This document shows, piece after piece, positions 45,789 to 54,172 of a stretch of 64,000 nucleotides of DNA. Numbering within the stretch: position 1 is the first letter of the stretch; every line of letters starts with the position of its first letter. The notes beneath the pieces were generated by a model. That model made no database searches, had not been told where the DNA came from, and saw only the letters and a list, made by a program, of their open reading frames with translations. Both the position numbers and the translations under genes were made by a program. Source of the DNA: Rhizobium oryziradicis (GTDB lineage: Bacteria > Pseudomonadota > Alphaproteobacteria > Rhizobiales > Rhizobiaceae); the NCBI RefSeq assembly GCF_001939045.1, contig NZ_MKIM01000033.1, positions 62,001 to 126,000 on the forward strand. Direction: 5' to 3'.

Positions 45789-45902
45789 CTATCTCATTCC
45801 ATATTCTATGGTTTCAACCACGCCCATTGGCCTGAAAAATGGCGCAAAGCAGCGGGTTAAATCCATTATAAAGCTCTGGCGCGGAATGCGCCGATCTATG
45901 CA

Positions 45903-46316
45903 TCAGGAATGTTGCAACGGTGGCGCGCGCGGCTGATGCGCGCTGCGATAAGATGAATGCGCAAGCGTGGTATGCTCCCACCCGCCTTGTGGCGCGGCCC
46001 GCTGAGGTGGAGTGATGGGCGAGACATCAACGACAACGACGGGAATATCATTGGGAGGTGGCCCTCCTTTGTTGTCGTCGCGATCTGCATCACGCAGATG
46101 TCTGCTTTCGTTGCGCGCAGACAGATGAACCTTGCCACGGAGCGCGCTGAAATCAAGATCATTGGCACTATGGCTGGGACCAAATGTGGTGCCCGGAAAC
46201 CACGGAAGAAACAGGAGGTAAGCCAGCAGAAATGCACACACCGCCAACACGCTGCCGTCACTATGGGGGCGCGGGCATGTGGTGCGTATGGCGGGCCGAA
46301 ATCCGTAACGTTTCAT
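45903..46316 (-). CDS. Hypothetical small membrane-anchored protein
   Basis: A 137-residue frame upstream of secDF in the same direction. One strongly hydrophobic helix (VLAVCAFLLAYLLFLPWF, about residues 24-41) is followed by a hydrophilic, Pro- and Arg-rich tail. No ribosome-binding site is obvious, and no family is recognised. A GTG at 46346 would lengthen it. Codon usage looks plausible by eye, but overlapping frames on both strands are also open. Confidence 0.35.
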   Translation of the reverse strand: MKRYGFRPAIRTTCPRPHSDGSVLAVCAFLLAYLLFLPWFPGTTFGPSHSANDLDFSALRGKVHLSARNESRHLRDADRDDNKGGPPPNDIPVVVVDVSPITPPQRAAPQGGWEHTTLAHSSYRSAHQPRAPPLQHS

Positions 46317-46556
46317 AGGGGCTCGGGTAACACGTCTCTCAGTCACTTGTCGACCGTTAAAGCAGCTTTGCGCTCACAGGCCTCGATTTGGCAGGGTTTT
46401 GTCTCACAAAACCCTTAGGCAGACGACGAAAATCCCACGGATATGAGATGTGAAGGAGAGTGGCATTTTGCCATTGCAATTGGCTTGCGCATGGCGATCT
46501 CGCAGTGAGATAGTCGTCCATCTTCACGAGTCGCTGACACAGGTTCGGTGTCCAAT
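46317..46556. other. Intergenic region before the YoaK-type gene
   Basis: Contains AAGGAGAG at 46453-46460 followed at 46468 by a 30-codon TTG-initiated frame whose stop (46558-46560) overlaps the ATG at 46557. No other gene, terminator or repeat is seen. Confidence 0.3.
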
Positions 46557-47309
46557 ATGAAAACATACATCAAAAGCCTAGCACACAGAGATCGAACCGA
46601 GGCAAGTGACCGCCATCTCGCTTTTTACCTCACCTTTATTGCTGGCGCAGCCAATGCGGGCGGGTTTATGGCCGTGCATCAATACACATCCCATATGTCC
46701 GGGATTGTTTCATCCCTTGCTGATAATCTTGTTTTGGGAGAGCTCGAATTGCTGCTTTCCGGTTTCACCGGATTCGTGTTTTTTCTGTTTGGTGCAGGCG
46801 TTTCGGCAATCCTCATCAATTGGGGGCGTCGTCGCAATCTGCGCTCGATCTATGCTCTTCCTTTGGCCCTGGAAGCCTCATTGCTGGCGGCGTTTTCGCT
46901 ATCGGGTTTTCTCGGGCCGATTGGCCGTGATCTCGCGCTCATGATTATTGCGCTCCTGTGCTTCGTTATGGGGTTGCAGAACGCGATTATCACCAAATTG
47001 TCAGGCGCGCGCATCCGCACCACCCATGTGACCGGATTGGTGACCGATACAGGCATCGAATTGGGTAAACTGTTCTATTGGAATGGCCGTCACGTCGCGC
47101 CAGACGGGCCGCCAGAGGTAAGGGCCGATCTGCCGAAATTATGGCTTCTTTCGCGCATGGTCTTTCTGTTTTTTCTGGGCGGTGTAACGGGGGCCATCTC
47201 GTTCCAACATATCGGCATTTCGGCGGCAATCTTTCTTGCAATTCCCGTTGCCGTACTTGCCATTTTCCCCCTGCTGGAGGACTATAACGCACGCGGCAAG
47301 AAGGAATAA
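46557..47309 (+). CDS. DUF1275 (YoaK family) membrane protein
   Basis: 250 residues with about six membrane helices. The signature AFYLTFIAGAANAGGF near residue 25, the YTSHMSGIVSSLADNL segment after it, and RTTHVTGLVTDTGIELG in the second half mark the DUF1275/YoaK family, whose function is not established. A GTG at 46548 is an alternative start. Monocistronic, followed by tRNA-Ser. Confidence 0.88.
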   Translation: MKTYIKSLAHRDRTEASDRHLAFYLTFIAGAANAGGFMAVHQYTSHMSGIVSSLADNLVLGELELLLSGFTGFVFFLFGAGVSAILINWGRRRNLRSIYALPLALEASLLAAFSLSGFLGPIGRDLALMIIALLCFVMGLQNAIITKLSGARIRTTHVTGLVTDTGIELGKLFYWNGRHVAPDGPPEVRADLPKLWLLSRMVFLFFLGGVTGAISFQHIGISAAIFLAIPVAVLAIFPLLEDYNARGKKE

Positions 47310-47444
47310 AAACGCACGTAAATTGAATGGTTTCTCAGCATTTTGTTGTTATGGTGTTGACGTTACGTTTTGTCTGGCTATAACCCAAAATCAGAATCGA
47401 TAACAAACCATATCGATACGGTCAGAGTTCGCTCTGGCATTGAA

Positions 47445-47534
47445 GGAAGAGTGTCCGAGTGGTTTAAGGAACCGGTCTTGAAAACCGGCGTGCGGGAGAC
47501 CGTACCGTGGGTTCGAATCCCACCTCTTCCGCCA
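47445..47534 (+). tRNA. tRNA-Ser (anticodon UGA)
   Basis: A 90-base class II tRNA. The acceptor GGAAGAG pairs with CTCTTCC before GCCA at 47531-47534; the CCA end is encoded. The anticodon stem CCGGT/ACCGG encloses loop CTTGAAA with anticodon TGA at 47479-47481. The variable arm is long, as required for serine. GGTTCGAATCC is the T-arm. A phage-integrase remnant lies 50 bases downstream. Confidence 0.97.
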
Positions 47535-47585
47535 TGCCTAAAATTAATCAAACAAAATCAATTATTTAAAAGGCAAAGTGTCAAA

Positions 47586-47840
47586 CTATTGGGCGCGGTT
47601 TGACAATTTATGTTCTATTTTATCCCCGCCTTGAAGGTGTGGCTCGGCTTGGGTTGCGAGTTCTCGGCAGTTGGCGGCGATGGTGTAGCGGGTTACTTCG
47701 TCAAGTGATTTATGCCCGCTGATTGACAGATATGGCGCGTGACCTTTCGCTTCAATGAAGTTACCCAAGCGCTTGAGCATATTACCTGAGGCGATGGGTT
47801 GTGCCTGTGACAAAACGCACATTTCCCGAATGTTCGTCAT
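47586..47840 (-). pseudogene. Tyrosine recombinase (integrase) C-terminal remnant
   Basis: An 84-codon frame. Residues 41-65 read LSISGHKSLDEVTRYTIAAN, with the His of the GH motif and a Tyr at the spacing of the catalytic His...Tyr of tyrosine recombinases. The Arg box and the whole N-terminal two thirds are missing, and the space upstream is occupied by another gene. Its position beside a tRNA 3' end indicates decay of an integrative element once inserted at tRNA-Ser. Confidence 0.7.
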
Positions 47841-47887
47841 ATCCTATAGATGATTGAATGTATTCAATTTTTCAAAGGAACTGTTCA

Positions 47888-48070
47888 ATGACGAGTGACT
47901 GGGTGGATTGGTTCCCTATCGTCTTCTTTCCGTTAAAGATTATCGTGCTCGGCACAGCCATGTTCTTTGCTATCAAATGGCATCACGATCAAGATAAAGC
48001 CGAGAAGAAGAGAAACGAAACAACGGCATCGCAGGCGAGCGCCGAACACCCCCTCAATACCGCAGATTAG
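47888..48070 (+). CDS. Small membrane protein, hypothetical (60 aa)
   Basis: 60 residues starting MTSDWVDWFPIVFFPLK, with one membrane helix (about residues 9-28) and a charged, Lys/Glu-rich C-terminal tail. AAGGAA precedes the ATG at a normal distance. No family is recognised. It lies between the integrase remnant and a repeat, so it may be cargo of the lost element. Confidence 0.5.
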   Translation: MTSDWVDWFPIVFFPLKIIVLGTAMFFAIKWHHDQDKAEKKRNETTASQASAEHPLNTAD

Positions 48071-48157
48071 GCAATTGGCGTGTCGACGAGAGCGAGGATG
48101 GCACCTGTTCATGCAGGAGCCATCGCCGGTGCGCAAGACCAGGCTGCTATTTCCACT

Positions 48158-48204
48158 GCATAATGTTCGCCTTAAATCGATTCCGATTTAAGGAATTATG
48201 CTGC
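48158..48204. repeat. RIME-like palindromic element, copy 2
   Basis: Contains TTAAATCG-ATTC-CGATTTAA (48172-48191) and the same 30 bases as 3501-3530, flanked by TGCATAAT and ATTATGC to give a longer dyad. Its right half forms the final codons and stop of the aldolase-family gene. Confidence 0.65.
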
Positions 48205-49138
48205 AATCTGGCAGAGCTTGAATTCGTGTTCGGAAAATCTCTGCGCCTTGCGAAATTCGATCGAGAACAGCGTCCAATGCCCAGAATTTCTCATGAATAT
48301 CGTAAGGCACCGCGCGGCTATCGACATGAGCAAATGTCCCGAGACGCTGGTGAAAGAATTTGGCGAGTTTCGGATAACCCATCGGCTCGCACATCGCCGA
48401 AAGCGCCAGAAAAACATCCAGTTCTGCGGCTAAATCCGCGTGTTTGTGACCGTGATCTTGCAGCCAGCGGTAGAGGTCGGGATGGAAATTATTCATCACG
48501 CCACAAAAGCCGCCGCCGCTGACGGTCATCGCCGGATAGGCAATGGCTGCATTGGCGTTGCAGATCAAAAATGGTGTGCCTTTGGTAATTTCAGCGCGAC
48601 GGGTGACCACCTCCAAGTCGCAGGAGACGTCTTTCAACAAAACAAAGCGGCCAGTTTGCGCGCAAAAGTCGATTTCGTCATCGCTCAACAAACGCCGATA
48701 GGGTGCCGGGCATTCGTACATGCCAAGCGGCATATCGGTAGGGAGGGCGGATAGCAGCGCATCCAGCGTCGCACGTACAGTGCTTGCACCCTCTGTTGCT
48801 GTGGCCAATCGATTGCTGACCAAAATAACGCCATCTACGCCGGTTTTTGCGATGGCGCTCAACTCGGTAATTTGGTCGTCCAGACCATCCGACACATGGC
48901 CAGAGGCAACAACAGGAATGCGACCGGCCACTTTTTCTGCCGTGAAGCGTGAAAGCTCAACGCGCTCATCCAACGACAGAAACCGCATTTCGGACGATTG
49001 GCAGGCGGCAAAAAGCGCTTCCGAGCTGTTGGCGATATACCATTCAATCAAGGCTTCAAGGCCTGCCCAGTCAATTTTATCGTCCGGGGTGAAAGGCGTG
49101 ATCATGACGGGAATAATACCAGAAATACGGGTGGTCAC
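48188..49138 (-). CDS. Dihydrodipicolinate synthase superfamily aldolase/lyase
   Basis: 316 residues of the DapA/NanA TIM-barrel family. The Schiff-base Lys is in FVLLKDVSCD near residue 168 and the catalytic Tyr in GMYECPAP near 140. The pyruvate-carboxylate motif GTTGE of true dihydrodipicolinate synthase is replaced by CQSSE, so another 2-keto acid or sugar acid is likely. The start is GTG with GGAG six bases upstream. The last four residues and the stop are encoded by the RIME-like repeat. Follows the TRAP transporter genes, so it probably cleaves what they import. Confidence 0.85.
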   Translation of the reverse strand: MTTRISGIIPVMITPFTPDDKIDWAGLEALIEWYIANSSEALFAACQSSEMRFLSLDERVELSRFTAEKVAGRIPVVASGHVSDGLDDQITELSAIAKTGVDGVILVSNRLATATEGASTVRATLDALLSALPTDMPLGMYECPAPYRRLLSDDEIDFCAQTGRFVLLKDVSCDLEVVTRRAEITKGTPFLICNANAAIAYPAMTVSGGGFCGVMNNFHPDLYRWLQDHGHKHADLAAELDVFLALSAMCEPMGYPKLAKFFHQRLGTFAHVDSRAVPYDIHEKFWALDAVLDRISQGAEIFRTRIQALPDCSIIP

Positions 49139-49186
49139 ATGCCGCTCCTATAAAAACGAAGAATAAAACGATCCCAAACCGCAGGC

Positions 49187-50482
49187 TCAGCCGGAATAGC
49201 CGAAGAGCTTGGGGAGCCAGAGCGTGATTTCAGGAAACAGGATCATCAACACGAGCGCCAGCACCAGTGCGGCGATGAAGCCCCAGATTTCCGAAATAAT
49301 CTCTTTGAGTGGAATGCCTGTCGTGGCGTTGATCACGAAAAGCAATATTCCATATGGCGGCGTCACCATGCCAATCATGGTGTTCACCACGGTCACCACG
49401 CCGAAGTAAATGAGATCAATACCCAACTCGCGGCAGGATGGTATGAACAGCGGGATGATAACCAGAATGATGGTCGATGCATCCAGCACGCAGCCCAGCA
49501 GCAGCAGCAGAATATTGACCCCAAACATGAACATCAGCGGAGAAACATGAATGCCGCTCAAAGCATGCGAAATTGACACGCCGATATTTTCGGACGCGAC
49601 AATATAGTTCAGCACCAAAGCGCCCCCAATCACCAATCCCACGGATGCTGAAGGGCGCGCACTTTCCACCAGAATGTTATAGAAGGACTTGATTGTCAGG
49701 GTGCGATAGAAAACGGCTGCGAGAATGAGGGCATAGGCCGCAGCAACGGCAGCTGCTTCTGTCGGCGTGGTAATGCCGCCATAGATGCCATAGAGCAGGA
49801 TGGCTGGCATGAGAAGTGCCGGAAATGCTTGCGCCGTGAGGCGCGGGATTTCACGAAGTGGCACGGGCTCTTCTTGGACCATATCATGCTTGTAGGCATG
49901 AATGACATTCATGATCATCAACACAGCACCCATGACCAGACCGGGCATGACGCCGCCGAGAAACAAATATCCAATCGACGTATTGGAAACCAGCGCAAAC
50001 AGCACCATGGGAATAGACGGCGGAATAACCGGGCCGATGGTGGCAGATGCCGCTGTTAAGGCGGCGGCATAGCCGCCAGAGTAATGGCCACTCTTGCGCA
50101 TCATGTCGATGACAATGCGGCCAACACCGGCAGCATCGGCCACAGCCGATCCTGACATGCCTGAAAAGATCAGCGATGATACCACATTCACATGGCCCAA
50201 TCCGCCCTTGAAGCGGCCAACTGTTGCCACGCAAAACTTCAACAGGCGTTCGGAAATCGCACCCGCATTCATGATGTTGGCAGCAACAATAAACAGCGGC
50301 ACCGCAAGCAGGACGAAGCTGTCGTAAAGGCCTGAAACCATCTGTTCACCGGCAATAGCCGGGTCTTGGCCCTTTGCCACCAGATAAACGATAGAGCCAA
50401 CAATGATCGAATAAGCGACAGGTGTGCCAATCGCGGCAAGGCCCAAAATGGCGATGAGGCATAGTGTCAGGGCAAGGCTCAT
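49187..50482 (-). CDS. dctM: TRAP transporter large permease DctM
   Basis: 431 residues with about twelve membrane helices. The family motif FSGMSGSAVADAAGVG near residue 108 and AAATIGPVIPPSIPM-like region after it are clear. It carries the sodium-coupled translocation channel. The ATG at 50482 overlaps the dctQ stop; the longer frame to 50554 lies inside dctQ. Substrate undefined, probably an organic or sugar acid. Confidence 0.92.
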   Translation of the reverse strand: MSLALTLCLIAILGLAAIGTPVAYSIIVGSIVYLVAKGQDPAIAGEQMVSGLYDSFVLLAVPLFIVAANIMNAGAISERLLKFCVATVGRFKGGLGHVNVVSSLIFSGMSGSAVADAAGVGRIVIDMMRKSGHYSGGYAAALTAASATIGPVIPPSIPMVLFALVSNTSIGYLFLGGVMPGLVMGAVLMIMNVIHAYKHDMVQEEPVPLREIPRLTAQAFPALLMPAILLYGIYGGITTPTEAAAVAAAYALILAAVFYRTLTIKSFYNILVESARPSASVGLVIGGALVLNYIVASENIGVSISHALSGIHVSPLMFMFGVNILLLLLGCVLDASTIILVIIPLFIPSCRELGIDLIYFGVVTVVNTMIGMVTPPYGILLFVINATTGIPLKEIISEIWGFIAALVLALVLMILFPEITLWLPKLFGYSG

Positions 50483-50985
50483 TGGTCTGCTCCAGCGGTG
50501 GAAGCCGAGGCTTCGTCTTCTACTCCGTGTTTGAAAAGAGTGACGATTCTCCAAAGCTGGGCTGCAATCACCGCCACCAGAAAAATGGCGTAGATGCTGT
50601 AGATGTCGCGCATGGGGACACGGAGCGTGGCACTTTTCTTGATTTTAAGAAAATCAATCCAGCCCCAGGTTGGCTCCAGTGACCACAAAAATGCGGCAGC
50701 GATGGCCAGTGCCGAAATGAGCGCCATAACCCTGCGAGGGCCGCGCGGCACAGCCATGTAGAGAATGTCGAAGCGGATATGATCACGCTCGCGAACAATA
50801 AATGCCCCACCGAAAAATACCATCCAGAGCCAGAAGATCAAACAGAGTTCCAACGTCCAACCAAATGGTGCATCCATGACATAGCGTGAATAGATTTGCA
50901 GAAGAAAGGTTGCAAAAAGCCCAAACATCATCAATGCACTGATGGCTTCTGCCCCTTTTCGGAGCCAATGAAAAATAGCGCCCAT
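50479..50985 (-). CDS. dctQ: TRAP transporter small permease DctQ
   Basis: 168 residues with four membrane helices and the family motif LFATFLLQIYSRYVM followed by WTLELCLIFWLWMVFFGGAF near residue 45. Forms the membrane complex with DctM and is translationally coupled to it. Seventy-five bases separate it from dctP. Confidence 0.9.
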   Translation of the reverse strand: MGAIFHWLRKGAEAISALMMFGLFATFLLQIYSRYVMDAPFGWTLELCLIFWLWMVFFGGAFIVRERDHIRFDILYMAVPRGPRRVMALISALAIAAAFLWSLEPTWGWIDFLKIKKSATLRVPMRDIYSIYAIFLVAVIAAQLWRIVTLFKHGVEDEASASTAGADQ

Positions 50986-51060
50986 GCAGGCCTCCCAATG
51001 TGCGGATCACGATCGTGCAAACCGCGCCCGAGATCAGCTCGAACGCGGCACGCTTTCTGA

Positions 51061-52068
51061 TCAGCTCGCCAGAGCGTTGATTTTATCCAGCATGCCCTTG
51101 GGCCATGATGCCGCATATTCGCTGCTCAAAAACAGCTTCTGCACGTGGTCGCGGAATGCTTTGATGTCAGGCTCATAGACATCCAGACCTTTGTCTTTGA
51201 GGAAAGCGATAAGGTCGTCTTCCTTCTTCAACTGGTTTTGCCGTCCGAATTCAGCCGCATCATTGGACGCTTTGAGAAGGGCTGCTTGCTGATCTGCGGG
51301 CAGGGCATCAAACACTTTTTTGGAAATCGCCAGATAGTTCAGATCGACAAGATGGGATGTGAGGCAAATCTGTTTGGTGACTTCGTAGAATTTCGCGTCC
51401 ACCACAGTCGGCAACGGATTGTCTTGTCCGTCGACCGCGCCGGTCTGCAAGCCGGTATAAATCTCGGTGAAGGCCATGGGCGTCGGGTTTGCACCAAGGG
51501 CTTTTCCAAGGAACTGCCAGGCATCTGTGCCCGGCATGCGCAGGGTCACGCCTTTGAGATCGGCGGGTGTCTTAACTGTCAGTTCGGCCTTGGATTTGCG
51601 AAGATTGAGCTGGCGACGACCGAGATACATGACGGTCAAAAGCTTGACGCCGAGGTCATCCTCAACCTTCTTCTTCATCGGCTCCATCAACGGATCATTG
51701 AAGACCTTCACCTGATGGGCGGCATCCTTATGGACATAGCCTGCGGAAAAAATCGAAAACTCAGGAAAAAACACCGCCAATTCCTGCGCCGAGGTAATCG
51801 CCATATCGAGATTGCCGCGCGAGATGGCCTCCAGCTCGGTGCCCTGCTTGAACAGCGTGGCATTCCAATGCGGCTCGAACGTCGCAAAGCTGGCAATGGC
51901 CGGCGCAAATTTCTCGATAAGTGCGACGGCGCGCTGGTCTGTCTCAGAGGCCGGTGACGATAGGCGAAGCACTGGTTTGCCTGCGGCAAAGGTGCTGGAT
52001 GCAAAGGGCAAGGTTGCTGCTGCGGCCGCCATGGCGAGTGCCGAGCGGCGCGTGAATTGCTTGTTCAT
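51061..52068 (-). CDS. dctP: TRAP transporter substrate-binding protein DctP
   Basis: 335 residues. The N-terminus has a twin-arginine motif FTRRSALAM and an Ala-rich h-region, cleavage after TFAA near residue 30, so Tat export is likely. The conserved Arg that binds carboxylates is probably in GVTLRMPGTDAW near residue 165, and GQDNPLPTVVDAKFYEV near 215 is typical of DctP. GGGAGGAATAG precedes the ATG. First gene of dctPQM-lyase, divergent from a GntR regulator. Confidence 0.92.
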   Translation of the reverse strand: MNKQFTRRSALAMAAAAATLPFASSTFAAGKPVLRLSSPASETDQRAVALIEKFAPAIASFATFEPHWNATLFKQGTELEAISRGNLDMAITSAQELAVFFPEFSIFSAGYVHKDAAHQVKVFNDPLMEPMKKKVEDDLGVKLLTVMYLGRRQLNLRKSKAELTVKTPADLKGVTLRMPGTDAWQFLGKALGANPTPMAFTEIYTGLQTGAVDGQDNPLPTVVDAKFYEVTKQICLTSHLVDLNYLAISKKVFDALPADQQAALLKASNDAAEFGRQNQLKKEDDLIAFLKDKGLDVYEPDIKAFRDHVQKLFLSSEYAASWPKGMLDKINALAS

Positions 52069-52225
52069 TCTATTCCTCCCAATCAGAATTCTGGCATTTG
52101 ACGCCAGTTGCAAGCGAAAAGTCCAACACGTAGCTGTGTTGCAACCCACTCAATCCACCCCTCCTCAAGGCCGCACCGAGTTCTGCTCAACCTCTTTATA
52201 ACTTATTAATCGAGCGTGACAAGTC

Positions 52226-52239
52226 ACTAACATGTTAGT
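52226..52239. promoter_or_regulatory. Operator palindrome upstream of the GntR gene
   Basis: ACTAACATGTTAGT is a perfect 14-bp palindrome, 30 bases before the GntR start and in the divergent gap to dctP. It resembles FadR-type operators in size and symmetry. Confidence 0.55.
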
Positions 52240-52269
52240 AAGCTGTCAAAATGAAATGAGAGAGACGCG

Positions 52270-52977
52270 ATGAACAGCCTTACCCCTTCTGCCGATGATG
52301 ATGGTACAGCTAAGGCCACCAATCGGGCTGGCACCGCCACGCTCAGACAGGTGGCCTATGACAGCATTGAAGATTTGCTGAACAACGGCGGGCTCAAGCC
52401 GGGTGATGTTGTTTCTCAACGCGAGCTTATGGAAAAAACCGGTGCAACGCTTGGCGCAGTGCGCGAGGCCATCCCGCGTCTCGAAGCAGAGGGCCTGCTG
52501 ATAACGTTGCCCAAGCGCGGGCTGATGGTGCCCAGTCTCGATATTACGTTCGTGCGTGACGCCTATCAAATGCGCACGATGATTGAGATGACCTCCGTGC
52601 CATTTGCAATCAAACACATTTCAAAATCTGTCATTGCCGGGTGGATTGATTGGCACAACAGCGCGATTGACCACTTGGATCGCGGCGATGAAGAGGTCGC
52701 ACAGCGTTTGCAGCGCCTTGATTGGGACATTCATTTGCAAATGGTCAGCGCGATCGGAAACGCGTTGATCACCAACGTCTATCGTGTCACATCAATCAAA
52801 ACCCGCATGGTCGGCCAATCACGTATTCGGGTTACACCGGCCAATGCAAGCCGCGTGATTGGTGAACATCTGGCCTTTTTGAACCCTCTTTATGCTGGCG
52901 ATGAGGTTGAGGCGACAAAGGCGCTCTGTCAGCATATCGACAATTCCCTGACCCTTGCCTTGGGTGGAACATTATAG
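52270..52977 (+). CDS. GntR family regulator (FadR/FCD type)
   Basis: 235 residues. Winged helix at about 20-85 (VVSQRELMEKTGATLGAVREAIPRLEAEG, seen in parts) and a helical FCD ligand domain with its metal-binding His region near IHLQMVSAIGNALI. Divergent from the TRAP operon and likely its repressor, relieved by the imported acid or a product. Ends 20 bases from convergent surf1. Confidence 0.88.
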   Translation: MNSLTPSADDDGTAKATNRAGTATLRQVAYDSIEDLLNNGGLKPGDVVSQRELMEKTGATLGAVREAIPRLEAEGLLITLPKRGLMVPSLDITFVRDAYQMRTMIEMTSVPFAIKHISKSVIAGWIDWHNSAIDHLDRGDEEVAQRLQRLDWDIHLQMVSAIGNALITNVYRVTSIKTRMVGQSRIRVTPANASRVIGEHLAFLNPLYAGDEVEATKALCQHIDNSLTLALGGTL

Positions 52978-52997
52978 CCGTATCTGCCTGGGGCTCA

Positions 52998-53729
52998 TCA
53001 CTTCGATGAATGGCGAAACAAATACCAGAGGAAAACCAGGCTCATGAGGGCCATGACGAACCAGGTGATGGCGTATTGAAGATGGCTGTTGGGGAATTTT
53101 ACCTGCGTGAGGCCACCGACTGGAAACGTGCCGCCCGTGGCGGATTTGTCTGCATCAATGAAATAGGGCGCAACGTTGCTCAGATCCCACTTGCTGGCGA
53201 TGGCTGCGACATCGCGGGAATACCATCTGTCATCTTGCGGCACGTTTGAGCGCAAAAGGGTGCCGTTTGGCTCAGACAGGCGGAGCAGGCCTGTAACCGT
53301 CACGGGGCCAGTGATCTGACCCTCAAGACGGGTGGATGGCGCTTTCTTGTCCAATGGTACAAAACCGCGATTGATCAACACCGTTTCGCCATCCGTGGTG
53401 GTGAGCGGGGTCAAAACCCAATAACCCGCGCCAAGCTCTGTCGAGGCATAGACATAGGTTTCTTTTGTATTGTCAAATTGACCGACGATCTGGACATGCC
53501 GGTATTCGTCGTTTTGTTGATTGATTGTTGGCCATTGGGCGCGCGCAGGAGCCTGAACGGGGGCGGCATGCACGCGGGAATCAACACGCGCGATCAGATC
53601 GCGCTTCCAACCGAGGCGCTCGATCTGCCAAATTCCCAATGCAACAAACCCTGCACAGGCCAAAAGCAGGAAGGCGGAAAGCAAAGCTTTGCGAGCGACG
53701 CTTTGTCTTGGGGCAGGGGCAGTGGTCAT
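52998..53729 (-). CDS. SURF1 family oxidase assembly protein
   Basis: 243 residues with two membrane helices (about 16-36 and near the C-terminus) around a periplasmic domain, including LGIWQIERLGWKRDLI and NPNSHLQYA-like segments (here FPNSHLQYAITWF). SURF1 proteins help insert haem into terminal oxidases. AGGATATAACA precedes the ATG at 53729. Last gene of the cyo operon, 56 bases after cyoD. Confidence 0.9.
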   Translation of the reverse strand: MTTAPAPRQSVARKALLSAFLLLACAGFVALGIWQIERLGWKRDLIARVDSRVHAAPVQAPARAQWPTINQQNDEYRHVQIVGQFDNTKETYVYASTELGAGYWVLTPLTTTDGETVLINRGFVPLDKKAPSTRLEGQITGPVTVTGLLRLSEPNGTLLRSNVPQDDRWYSRDVAAIASKWDLSNVAPYFIDADKSATGGTFPVGGLTQVKFPNSHLQYAITWFVMALMSLVFLWYLFRHSSK

Positions 53730-53785
53730 TGTTATATCCTGAAACACATCGGGCGGCTGTTAGGCCGCCCGACGATAGAGCCTGA

Positions 53786-54172
53786 TTAGGGCATATTTCT
53801 CATCATCTCGACGCCCATGGGCATCATATTTGTATTCAGGTGATGCATAACCCAGAGCGAGCCAGACAGAACGATGACCACGATAATGACCGTGAACATC
53901 AGCGCCATAACGGTCCAGCCGCCTTCAGACTTGGTGTTCATGTGCAGGAAGTAGATCATGTGAACCACAATCTGCACCGCACCAATGGCCATGACCAGAC
54001 CAGCCAGTAGGGCCTTGTTTTCAATGGCACCGCTCATCACCATCCAAAAAGGAATAGCGGTGAGGATGACAGAGAGGATAAAGCCAGTGACATAGCTTTT
54101 CACGCTGCCGTGGCTTGCTTCATGGCCGCCTGAGTGATGACCATGATCGTGAGCATGTGCGTTCTCGCTCAT
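53786..54172 (-). CDS. cyoD: Cytochrome o ubiquinol oxidase subunit IV CyoD
   Basis: 128 residues with three membrane helices and a His-rich cytoplasmic N-terminus (HAHDHGHHSGGHEASHG), possibly metal-binding. Start overlaps the cyoC stop (ATGA). Needed for assembly of the quinol oxidase. Confidence 0.92.
   Translation of the reverse strand: MSENAHAHDHGHHSGGHEASHGSVKSYVTGFILSVILTAIPFWMVMSGAIENKALLAGLVMAIGAVQIVVHMIYFLHMNTKSEGGWTVMALMFTVIIVVIVLSGSLWVMHHLNTNMMPMGVEMMRNMP

Noticed and set aside
47370..47603. 77-codon frame running through tRNA-Ser
   Set aside because: The frame consists largely of the tRNA gene and is not a protein.
47535..48200. Duplicated tRNA 3' end as an attachment-site repeat
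   Set aside because: No direct repeat of the tRNA-Ser 3' sequence was seen downstream in the window; the right border of the lost element is not identified.
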